Shown one piece after another: positions 1 through 5,964 of a DNA stretch of 8,950 bases. A program made the translations under genes and the position numbers. The notes under the pieces were generated by a model that searched no databases, was not told where the DNA came from, and saw nothing but the letters and a program-made list of their open reading frames with translations. This DNA is from Puniceicoccales bacterium (GTDB lineage Bacteria; Verrucomicrobiota; Verrucomicrobiia; Opitutales; JAIRKQ01): assembly GCA_031281895.1 (NCBI GenBank), contig JAITET010000040.1, forward strand, positions 1-8,950, written 5' to 3'. How positions within the stretch are numbered: position 1 is the first letter of the stretch; each line of letters starts with the position of its first letter.

Positions 1-66
1 TCGAACCCATACACCATAGGTACACGCCCCTCAAGCGTGCGTGTCTACCGATTCCACCACCTGAGC
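1..66 (-). tRNA. tRNA-Leu (anticodon GAG), 3' end outside the window
   Basis: Read on the minus strand, this begins with the acceptor strand GCTCAGG and continues through a D arm of the leucine type (GTGGAATCGGTAGACAC). The anticodon stem is CACGC/GCGTG around the loop TTGAGGG, which gives anticodon GAG, reading CUC and CUU leucine codons. The variable arm is long, with an ACC-TAT-GGT mini-stem, as expected for a class II tRNA. The visible part ends in the T arm at TGGGTTCGA, so the 3' half of the T arm, the acceptor 3' strand and the CCA end lie outside the window. No clear promoter was identified upstream of it, that is, at higher coordinates. Confidence 0.93.
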
Positions 67-372
67 ACAATCTTTCTTGCATCAAAAAAGTTTTGCACTT
101 AAAAGCAATAAAAAAACAGTTTTTCACTGTATCAAAGAAACATTTGCATACCAAAAAAGCCCTCGTAAAGGTATAATCTGGGAGATAAAAGTATGATTTG
201 GCGTCCGGTGATAAACCTCATGTTGGCGGTGCTGATGGTTGGCCAGGAAAGCTTGCAACGGTTACCATCGTGGTAAAGCAGTCGGCCGTATGGTGTAAAT
301 TTTTGGCGAATTTTTAAAAAAATTGTCTAAATATTGACAAGTTGTGGGAAATTGTTTCTAAGTGTTTTCCCT
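67..372. other. 306-base intergenic stretch with a possible structured RNA
   Basis: No convincing protein gene is present. The first 100 bases are A+T rich. A perfect TATAAT box lies at 172-177 without a good -35 hexamer at normal spacing; the nearest TTGCAT, at 144-149, is 22 bases away. Bases about 200-290 are richer in G+C than the flanks and can fold into three nested helices: GGCC 241-244 with 284-287, GCTT 251-254 with AAGC 276-279, and TACCA 263-267 with TGGTA 271-275. Two short frames occur here: 193-276, 27 codons with GGGAG eight bases upstream, and 198-317, 39 codons from TTG. Neither resembles a known protein to me. An unannotated small RNA or a gene remnant are both possible. Confidence 0.35.
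303..331 (+). promoter_or_regulatory. candidate sigma-70-type promoter before the repeat gene
   Basis: TTGGCG at 303-308 and TCTAAA at 326-331 are separated by 17 bases. Each hexamer matches the consensus at four of six positions. Transcription would start near 338, leaving a leader of about 35 bases before the ATG at 373. The region is very A+T rich, so a match of this quality can arise by chance. Confidence 0.3.
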
Positions 373-942
373 ATGGAAAAATTAAAAAGAACGCGGTCCG
401 TTTATGGTTATGCTGAATTTACTGAAGGACTAGGACTAAAAGTTGAAAATCCTTCTATAAATTCTCCTACAAATCCTCCTATAAACGTAGGTATAGGTTC
501 CGGAAGTGAAAAAGCTGAAGTTCCTCTAGGGAGGCTAGAGGATGGTGTTCCACTTGGAACGCGCTCGGTGAAGGCAGCGGTTTCATTTGCTGCTACCCCT
601 GTTCCCGTTTCACCTGGTGCTCATTTGTGGCGGCTAGCTGCTGATGTCCCACTTGCTACGGAAAAAGACGACGTAAAAGTTGAAAATCCTCCTATAAATC
701 CTCCTACAAATATAGGTATAGGTTCCGGAAGTGAAAAAGCTAAAGTTCCTCTGGGGAAGATAGAGAATGGTGTTCCACTTGGAACACGCTTGGTGAAATT
801 TGCTGCTACCCCTATAGTTGCCGTTTCGCCTGGTGCTCGTTTGTGGAGGCCAGCTGCTGATGTCCCACTTGCTACGGAAAAAGACGACGTAAAAGTTGAA
901 AATCCCCCTATAGCTGTAGGTTCCGGAAGTGAAAAAAGCTAA
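373..942 (+). CDS. repeat-rich hypothetical protein, N-terminal part of a frame-broken gene
   Basis: I do not recognise the product. The ATG at 373 is preferred; an in-frame TTG at 334 would add 13 residues, and neither has a clear ribosome binding site. After about 23 residues the protein consists of two long repeats and the beginning of a third. Each repeat opens with VENP followed by tetrapeptides of the form N-(P/S)-(P/S)-(I/T), then GSGSEKA, VPLG, GVPLGTR, FAATP, SPGA, LWR, and AADVPLATEKDDVK. No signal peptide or membrane segment is visible. The frame ends at 942 just after a run of six A residues (932-937). The matching place in the two earlier repeats has five A residues, and with five the reading would pass straight into the 929-1582 frame. 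This is therefore probably the first half of one protein of about 400 residues, either disrupted or read through by slippage. Confidence 0.6.
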   Translation: MEKLKRTRSVYGYAEFTEGLGLKVENPSINSPTNPPINVGIGSGSEKAEVPLGRLEDGVPLGTRSVKAAVSFAATPVPVSPGAHLWRLAADVPLATEKDDVKVENPPINPPTNIGIGSGSEKAKVPLGKIENGVPLGTRLVKFAATPIVAVSPGARLWRPAADVPLATEKDDVKVENPPIAVGSGSEKS

Positions 943-951
943 AGTTTCCCT
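438..951 (+). repeat. tandem coding repeat, two full copies and a truncated third
   Basis: Copies begin at the same motif (AAAAGTTGAAAAT) at 438, 675 and 891. Copy one is 237 bases (79 codons) and copy two is 216 bases (72 codons). The third runs about 60 bases before the sequence becomes unique. All unit lengths are multiples of three, so the frame is kept between copies. The copies are very similar at the nucleotide level over stretches such as GATGTCCCACTTGCTACGG, indicating recent duplication. Nested inside the start of each copy is a 12-base microrepeat (AATCCTCCTATA type), present about three times in copy one, twice in copy two and once in copy three. Confidence 0.9.
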
Positions 952-1582
952 GACGTCTTGGCTGGAGTTTACGGTGGAGAATACTGCAAATCTGACGGCG
1001 GATGAAATTATTCAACTACTGTCCCATAGCGGCACATTTGATTCGAGCAAATTTGGGACTATGCTTTTCTTGCCTGATGGCACTCGAGTAGTTAGGCAAA
1101 TAGTCAATGGTATACCAGGGGATCGCCTGCTAAAACTTATCGGAAAGGATGCAACATCGGCGGATAGTTTTATGTGTATACTCCTGAATAGAGAGTATTT
1201 TGTGAATGACATGGATGAAACTCCGACGGAAGAGGTCATACGGAATAGTGTGCGAAAAGAATGTGAGCCTTTTTCGCTGGATTTCCCGAGGGAAAAAGCT
1301 GATAAACTGATAACTTCTGTAGCCCAGATAATGATGGAAACCTATGTCGATGAGAATAAGCGTAGGGAATTCGAAAATAATCTACGAGATGTCGTCGATT
1401 TAATTGTTAGCAAATTCCCACCGCCCAACAAAGAAAATCAAACATGCTGGGACAACATATGCAAAGCCATTAAAATTGCAATAGGTGAGTCTCGTAACAC
1501 AGATGAGGAAGAAAAGTTCGCAGAACTTGAGGGAAGATTTCCCGCATTGAAAGCCGCTATGGGAACAAGGGTTAAAAATTGA
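929..1582 (+). CDS. hypothetical protein, C-terminal part of the frame-broken repeat gene
   Basis: The open frame of 217 codons begins at a GTG (929) inside the third repeat copy, overlaps the preceding frame by 14 bases, and has no ribosome binding site of its own. Its first residues (KAKVSL) continue the repeat consensus GSGSEKAKVPL, which is the main reason to treat it as the second half of the upstream gene. The rest is not repetitive. It has a mixed, charged composition with no membrane segment and appears helical in the last 120 residues or so, around KADKLITSVAQIM and FENNLRDVVDLIV. Cysteines are scattered without an obvious metal-binding pattern. No catalytic motif was recognised. The frame stays open for 650 bases, so the region is either recently broken or still expressed. 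A secreted effector is conceivable from the repeat-plus-domain build, but nothing in the sequence proves it. Confidence 0.6.
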   Translation: MKKAKVSLTSWLEFTVENTANLTADEIIQLLSHSGTFDSSKFGTMLFLPDGTRVVRQIVNGIPGDRLLKLIGKDATSADSFMCILLNREYFVNDMDETPTEEVIRNSVRKECEPFSLDFPREKADKLITSVAQIMMETYVDENKRREFENNLRDVVDLIVSKFPPPNKENQTCWDNICKAIKIAIGESRNTDEEEKFAELEGRFPALKAAMGTRVKN

Positions 1583-1616
1583 TACCCATTCCGCCGTAAA
1601 TTTCTTCATATGGTTT

Positions 1617-1632
1617 GACAAAACTGTTTGTC
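1617..1632. repeat. short inverted repeat GACAAA-ACTG-TTTGTC at the lpxB start
   Basis: The six-base arms are perfect and the four-base centre is ACTG. The element overlaps the TTG at 1628 taken as the lpxB start. It could be an operator or a small hairpin in the message. A related but shorter arrangement (TTGTC, eight bases, GACAA) occurs at 323-340, before the repeat gene. Short palindromes are common by chance, so the functional meaning is weak. Confidence 0.3.
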
Positions 1633-2824
1633 TCATTTTACTGTTACCCCACAGGTGAAGAATTCAAAATTTAACCTAGAGTCCTACCAGGAAAAGCGGG
1701 TAGATTTAGTTATCATAGCGGGAGAACATTCGGGTGATCAACATGCGGCAGAAATACTAGCAGAAGTAAAAAAAATACGCCCTGATATTAATGTTGTGGC
1801 ATTTGGGGGAAATGCTCTTAGAAATGCTGGGGCTGATGTAATTCTGGACATGACAAAATTTTCGGTGGTTGGTTTATACGAAGTTTTGCGGAACTTTTTC
1901 TTCTTTGCAAAATTGATAAAGCAAGTATTTTTTTGGATCAAAAACAATCATCCCCATGCCGTTTGTCTCATAGATTATCCGGGTTTTAACATTCGGCTGG
2001 CCCAAATGCTATTCGAAGGTAAGCTCTCCCAAAAGGCCGGTGGGGACATAAAAATTCTCTACTATATATCACCACAAATTTGGGCGTGGAAACCAAAACG
2101 GTGCCATCAAATGGCAAAATTTGTCGATCGAGTGGCAACAATTTTTCCATTTGAAAAAGATTGGTTCAAGAAAACTGACCTGGACGTCAGTTTTGTTGGC
2201 CACCCATTTGTGGCGGATTCTTACAAATTAAATGTTACGCATAACCCCGGAGGACCAATTTTGCTACTCCCTGGCAGCAGGTGTCCCGCCGTTAAAAAAA
2301 TTTTCCCCCTACTGTTAGAAAGTTTCAATGAGATTTTGAAACATAGAAGTGAATGCACGGCAATGGTGGTATACCCCGATGAAACGATACTGGCTATCCT
2401 ACGAAAAATTTTAAATAGGAGGTTTTCAAAATTGTTAAATAAAATAACATTCGTGCCCGATGGGGATGGCATTGACGCATGTGCCGCCATCATGAGTTCG
2501 GGTACCATGTCTTTAAAATGCTGTCTGGGTGGTATTCCCGGTGCCATTGTGTATAAAACCCATCCGCTGACCTATGCCATCGGAAAAATGTTGGTGAATG
2601 TAAAATATTTGGGCATTGCAAATATTTTACTAAATCGATGCGTATGGCGGGAATTTATACAATCCCAACTGAAACCAAAGTCTATTGCGAAATATATTTT
2701 GCCCTACATTGACGATGGAAAGCTCCAATATCCACTGCGAAATGTTGCAAGGGAGTTGAAAGAAATACTATCCACGGGAAAAGATATATCAGCCGCCCAG
2801 TGGTTATTGTCGGCGATTGAATAG
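1628..2824 (+). CDS. lpxB: lipid-A-disaccharide synthase
   Basis: LpxB is a peripheral inner-membrane GT-B glycosyltransferase that joins UDP-2,3-diacylglucosamine and lipid X to form the lipid A disaccharide. The family signatures are present in order: AGEHSGD (31-37), FSVVGLYEVL, LIDYPGFN with Asp116, SPQIWAW (148-154), FPFE, VGHPF, LPGSR (Arg218), and SGTMSL (291-296). At about 398 residues it is slightly longer than E. coli LpxB. Two conserved acidic positions are changed: the glutamate expected after LPGSRxx is Ala221, and the glutamate ending SGTxxLE is Lys297 (codon AAA at 2516-2518). The latter position normally contacts the UDP ribose in GT-B enzymes, so activity may be reduced. No ATG start is available: the first possible start is TTG 1628, followed by GTG 1655, neither with a clear ribosome binding site. 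Conserved sequence begins near residue 25. Confidence 0.92.
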   Translation: MSHFTVTPQVKNSKFNLESYQEKRVDLVIIAGEHSGDQHAAEILAEVKKIRPDINVVAFGGNALRNAGADVILDMTKFSVVGLYEVLRNFFFFAKLIKQVFFWIKNNHPHAVCLIDYPGFNIRLAQMLFEGKLSQKAGGDIKILYYISPQIWAWKPKRCHQMAKFVDRVATIFPFEKDWFKKTDLDVSFVGHPFVADSYKLNVTHNPGGPILLLPGSRCPAVKKIFPLLLESFNEILKHRSECTAMVVYPDETILAILRKILNRRFSKLLNKITFVPDGDGIDACAAIMSSGTMSLKCCLGGIPGAIVYKTHPLTYAIGKMLVNVKYLGIANILLNRCVWREFIQSQLKPKSIAKYILPYIDDGKLQYPLRNVARELKEILSTGKDISAAQWLLSAIE

Positions 2825-2835
2825 GTATTGATCGT

Positions 2836-3657
2836 ATGATTTTGTGGACAAAAAATGTACTTTCAAAACTATACCGCAAGTTCTTTTATCCAAGTGGCAT
2901 CGTACTGGCTGATGCCAGGGAATATGTGGCAGGGGATGATACTCGTCTCATAAATTGGAATATCACTGCCAAAACCAACGCTTTGTTCGTAAACAATATT
3001 TGTGCCGATAGCGGAAATGATATCATTTTTGCACTGGATGTTAGCGAGTCCATAAAGTTTGGAACTAAAAAACAGTCGAAAATTTCATTGGCGATAGATA
3101 TTTTAAAAAGTCTATCCCAGTTATCGGAAAAAAATAATGACAGGGTGGGTTGTCTTACGTTTTCCAATAAAGTGGAAAAATATTTTCCACCACGGCGCCG
3201 TCCGCAATGTTTCCCATACACCATTGACAGAATAGTTCATTCCCCAGAAAAGCTACGGACAGATTTATTGGTTGCCCTAAGATTCCTGAATAAAGTATTA
3301 ACCAAACGGTCTAGGGTCATTTTAATTTGCGACACGTTTGCTTTGACCGTTGGTAGGAAAGCGATATTAGCCCAGCTACACATCCTGAAATCAAGGCACG
3401 ATGTGATGATGTTTCCGATGGTGGATAACAACGATATGTTGATGGCACGGATTGGCAGAATTACGATTGAAGATTCGGAAACCGGTGAAATTTTCGAAAT
3501 TGACACCGATGATATTGAAATGATGGCTAGGATAGCAACCCAATACGCCGCCTACCAAAAATTAATCTTTAGAGATGTGGAAAATGTCGGGATAAAAATT
3601 TTCCCAATCAATACCCAAGATTCTACGATGGGACTTCTTTTTAAGCTTTTTAAATAA
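2836..3657 (+). CDS. DUF58 family protein with VWA-like fold
   Basis: The N-terminal half carries the DUF58 signature: REYVAGDDTRLINWNITAKT, with GDD around 32-34 followed by the INW and TAK positions. A von Willebrand A-type domain follows with a complete metal-ion-dependent adhesion site: Asp68-x-Ser70-x-Ser72 (DVSES), Thr142 (LRTDL) and Asp166 (CDTF). At 273 residues it is a little shorter than typical members (about 290-300), and no membrane segment is seen. DUF58 proteins usually act beside a MoxR-type AAA+ ATPase and other VWA proteins in systems linked to envelope or enzyme maturation. None of these partners lies in this window. It starts only 11 bases after the lpxB stop, so co-transcription and perhaps coupled translation are likely. 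The exact molecular role of DUF58 is not established. Confidence 0.88.
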   Translation: MILWTKNVLSKLYRKFFYPSGIVLADAREYVAGDDTRLINWNITAKTNALFVNNICADSGNDIIFALDVSESIKFGTKKQSKISLAIDILKSLSQLSEKNNDRVGCLTFSNKVEKYFPPRRRPQCFPYTIDRIVHSPEKLRTDLLVALRFLNKVLTKRSRVILICDTFALTVGRKAILAQLHILKSRHDVMMFPMVDNNDMLMARIGRITIEDSETGEIFEIDTDDIEMMARIATQYAAYQKLIFRDVENVGIKIFPINTQDSTMGLLFKLFK

Positions 3658-3716
3658 ATTATTTTGTCGTTTTGATTTTTCTGTTGTCTTGGATTGAAGA
3701 ATTGTGCAAATTGATG

Positions 3717-3720
3717 GGAG
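3717..3720 (+). promoter_or_regulatory. ribosome binding site (GGAG) that decides the MFS start
   Basis: GGAG, within GGGAGAGAC, ends seven bases before the ATG at 3728. It is one of the few good Shine-Dalgarno sites in the window. It favours the ATG over an in-frame GTG at 3704, which would add eight residues and has no such site. Confidence 0.6.
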
Positions 3721-3727
3721 AGACGTA

Positions 3728-5011
3728 ATGAAACATGAGAAAAAAAGTGGTCGCGTTGCTTGGTTAGCGTGGATAGCATCGGCAATTTTCTATCTATACG
3801 AATATGCAGTTCGCATTGCTCCTAGCGTAATGGAACATGAATTGGCTGTGGAGTTCTCCGCATCCGCTGCGACAATGGGTGCCGTATTGGGGTCCTATTA
3901 TTTGGTCTATGCCCCCTTACAATTGTTTGCAGGCCTGCTGTTTGATAAATTTGGGGGTAAAAAAGTGCTTGTCCCTGCTTCCGTTTTAGTATCCGTTGGA
4001 TGTCTTTGTACTATTATTCCGAGCAGTTCATTAGTTTATGTAACCATGGGAAGGATTTTGGCGGGAGTAGGTTCAAGCTGTGCTTTCATTGGGGTTATGT
4101 ACCTAGCCGCGGTGTGGTTCCATGAAAATAAATTGGCCTTTTTGTCGGGCTTAACCACATCACTTGGGATCTGTGGAGCTCTTTTGGGTCAGGCTCCGCT
4201 ATCGGTTTTGATAGATAGGTCCGGATGGAGGATGTCGTTGGTGCTATTGGCGATCATAGGGCTGGTAACGTTTATAATTGTGTACTTGTTTATCCCGCAG
4301 ACACCTCGTTGGGAAAAGGAAAAACAACAGACTGCAAAATCTGACCGATCTCCGTTGGCACATTTTGTTGCTGGATTAATTTCAGTCTGCCGCAACAAGC
4401 AAACATGGGTAATCGGGTTGGTCGCCAGCTGCCTATATATGCCAACCGTCGTATTTGGTGACCTTTGGGGGGTCCAGTACATACGAAGTGCACTGGGTCT
4501 ACAGAAGGCGGAAGCTGCCAAAGTTGCTAGCATGCTTTACATAGGATGGCTAGTCGGAGGTCCGCTAGTTGGATTATTATCAGACATAATAGGATGTAGA
4601 AGAAAACTGTTAGTCCTCGGATGTTTTCTAAGTACGATTTTTTTCTCAGTGGTACTGATATGTCCCATACAATCTCCATTTATCATAGGATTGCTGCTGT
4701 TTCTAGCCGGCATATCTTCGAGTCCGCAGGTGATTTGTTTTGTTGCAAGTCTAGAGGCCAATTTGCCGAGTGCGAAGGGTAGTGCAATTGCGGTAATCAA
4801 TATGATTGTGATGTTTGTTGGAGGAATATTCCAACCAATAGTCGGCTGGCTAATGGGGAGAAATTCCACTTCGGAGTATGCGATATCTCATACCGCTTTT
4901 AGAAATGCTCTCCTAACCATGCCAATTTTGACCTTCGTTGGTCTGTTGCTGTCACTTTTTATAAAAAGCGGATTTGATAAAAAAGCATCCTATGAACATA
5001 ATAACGTGTAA
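3728..5011 (+). CDS. major facilitator superfamily transporter
   Basis: This is a 427-residue inner-membrane protein with about twelve hydrophobic segments, the normal size for the superfamily. The loop between segments two and three carries motif A as GLLFDKFGGKK (residues 69-79), and the matching second-half copy is GLLSDIIGCRRK (282-293). A charged central loop (PRWEKEKQQTAKSDRS, about 193-208) separates the halves. The first segment contains YLYEYAVRIAPSVM, a pattern I associate with transporters of intracellular gammaproteobacteria such as Legionella and Coxiella; that is recall, not a search. The substrate cannot be read from the sequence; small organic anions, amino acids or drugs are all possible. 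It lies 70 bases after the DUF58 gene and overlaps the start of the methyltransferase gene by 20 bases, so the two are probably translated together. Confidence 0.88.
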   Translation: MKHEKKSGRVAWLAWIASAIFYLYEYAVRIAPSVMEHELAVEFSASAATMGAVLGSYYLVYAPLQLFAGLLFDKFGGKKVLVPASVLVSVGCLCTIIPSSSLVYVTMGRILAGVGSSCAFIGVMYLAAVWFHENKLAFLSGLTTSLGICGALLGQAPLSVLIDRSGWRMSLVLLAIIGLVTFIIVYLFIPQTPRWEKEKQQTAKSDRSPLAHFVAGLISVCRNKQTWVIGLVASCLYMPTVVFGDLWGVQYIRSALGLQKAEAAKVASMLYIGWLVGGPLVGLLSDIIGCRRKLLVLGCFLSTIFFSVVLICPIQSPFIIGLLLFLAGISSSPQVICFVASLEANLPSAKGSAIAVINMIVMFVGGIFQPIVGWLMGRNSTSEYAISHTAFRNALLTMPILTFVGLLLSLFIKSGFDKKASYEHNNV

Positions 5012-5876
5012 TGTTTTGGTGACATTGCTTTTGGTGGCAATGTGTGTGGTTTCTGTTTCTTTTTATTTCAACCATAAAAGGTTGAAGCAGGAAACAAAAA
5101 GTTTGAGGTTGGAAATTTCTCAACGCTATGGTAGGTTATCGGAAATGGATGCACTTTTTATTAGGGAAGTACTGGGTGAAGACTTTTCACGGGTATTTTC
5201 CTTATCCAAGGTTCTACTTAAGGATCAATATTTTATATTTTGTGACCTGATAACTTCCGATGCAGTAAAAATGATTGCTAACGAAATTGGACGTAATTCA
5301 TACGATTTTTCCAACATGGATTTTAAAGAGGGAGATGTGGTGATAGACATCGGAGGAAATGTTGGAATGGTTTCCATTTTCCTAGCTAAAAAGTTTCCAT
5401 TTTTGAAGATTTATGCATTCGAACCGGTAAAAGAGAATTTTGAGAACTTTAAAAGAAATATTAAACTGAATAAAATCCCCGATGGAGTTATTACCGTAGA
5501 AAATTTAGCAGTCACCAAAGATGCAAGAACCGTTAATTTGAATGTCAATATGGCAAATACAGGAGGATCAAACCTGTGTGTGGTGAAAGAGATTGGCAGT
5601 TTTCAAAGCAATGATGTGAAGTCCGTTACGCTGGAAGATATATTTGAAAAATTTGCCCTGAAGTCCTGTAAGCTATTAAAAATAGACTGTGAGGGATCAG
5701 AATATGAAATTTTATACAATACCGATAAAGATATTTTGAAAAAATGCGAACACATGAGGGGAGAGTTCCATGAAGATAGATATATCAGAGAACAAGGATA
5801 CTCCATTGCCGCATTGGAGCAATATTGCAAGGCAATAGTAGATGAAGTACTCGTAGAATATTGTGGGGAACGCTAG
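4992..5876 (+). CDS. membrane-anchored FkbM family methyltransferase
   Basis: This is a probable S-adenosylmethionine-dependent O-methyltransferase of the FkbM type (294 residues), commonly found in polysaccharide or glycolipid modification. Residues about 7-27 form one hydrophobic segment, followed by basic residues (NHKRLKQ) and a short polar helix. By the positive-inside rule the catalytic domain stays in the cytoplasm, where its cofactor is. The SAM-binding loop is VVIDIGGNVG (about 114-123), followed by the acidic FEP motif (about 143) and the late family motif KIDCEGSEYEIL (about 229-240). The ATG at 4992 is preferred; a TTG at 4974 would add six residues (MIKKHP). Either start lies inside the end of the transporter gene. 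The acceptor is unknown; a cell-surface sugar is a reasonable guess given lpxB nearby. Confidence 0.85.
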   Translation: MNIITCNVLVTLLLVAMCVVSVSFYFNHKRLKQETKSLRLEISQRYGRLSEMDALFIREVLGEDFSRVFSLSKVLLKDQYFIFCDLITSDAVKMIANEIGRNSYDFSNMDFKEGDVVIDIGGNVGMVSIFLAKKFPFLKIYAFEPVKENFENFKRNIKLNKIPDGVITVENLAVTKDARTVNLNVNMANTGGSNLCVVKEIGSFQSNDVKSVTLEDIFEKFALKSCKLLKIDCEGSEYEILYNTDKDILKKCEHMRGEFHEDRYIREQGYSIAALEQYCKAIVDEVLVEYCGER

Positions 5877-5964
5877 AATATTATGGGAAAATTTCCAAAC
5901 AATAGGAAATCCAGGAAATAATTTTTATCGGGCCATGGTTTCTCACGGTAAATCCTAGCGAGGG
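5877..5964. other. convergent intergenic gap without a clear terminator
   Basis: This separates the stops of the methyltransferase gene (plus) and valS (minus). An ATTTCC-AAACAATA-GGAAAT inverted repeat and a small CCT-AGCG-AGG hairpin are present, but neither is a G+C-rich stem followed by a T run. Termination here may be Rho-dependent or absent. Confidence 0.4.

Noticed and set aside
193..276. 27-codon frame starting ATG ATT TGG with GGGAG eight bases upstream
   Set aside because: The ribosome site looks good, but the peptide is very short and unrecognised, and a transcript starting from the TATAAT box at 172-177 would begin at or after the GGGAG. Not enough to call a gene.
198..317. 39-codon frame from TTG (MASGDKPHVGG...)
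   Set aside because: Non-ATG start without a ribosome site and no recognised relatives; could be a gene remnant, but nothing confirms it.
1615..1643. TTGACA at 1615-1620 as a possible -35 box for lpxB
   Set aside because: No acceptable -10 hexamer at 16-18 bases, and the distance to the start would leave almost no leader.
2221..2547. 108-codon open frame on the minus strand inside lpxB
   Set aside because: Antisense to well-conserved LpxB motifs and without recognisable protein features.
5885..5935. Inverted repeat ATTTCC/GGAAAT followed by a T-containing stretch as a terminator
   Set aside because: The stem is short and A+T rich and the T run is separated from it, so it is unlikely to act as an intrinsic terminator.
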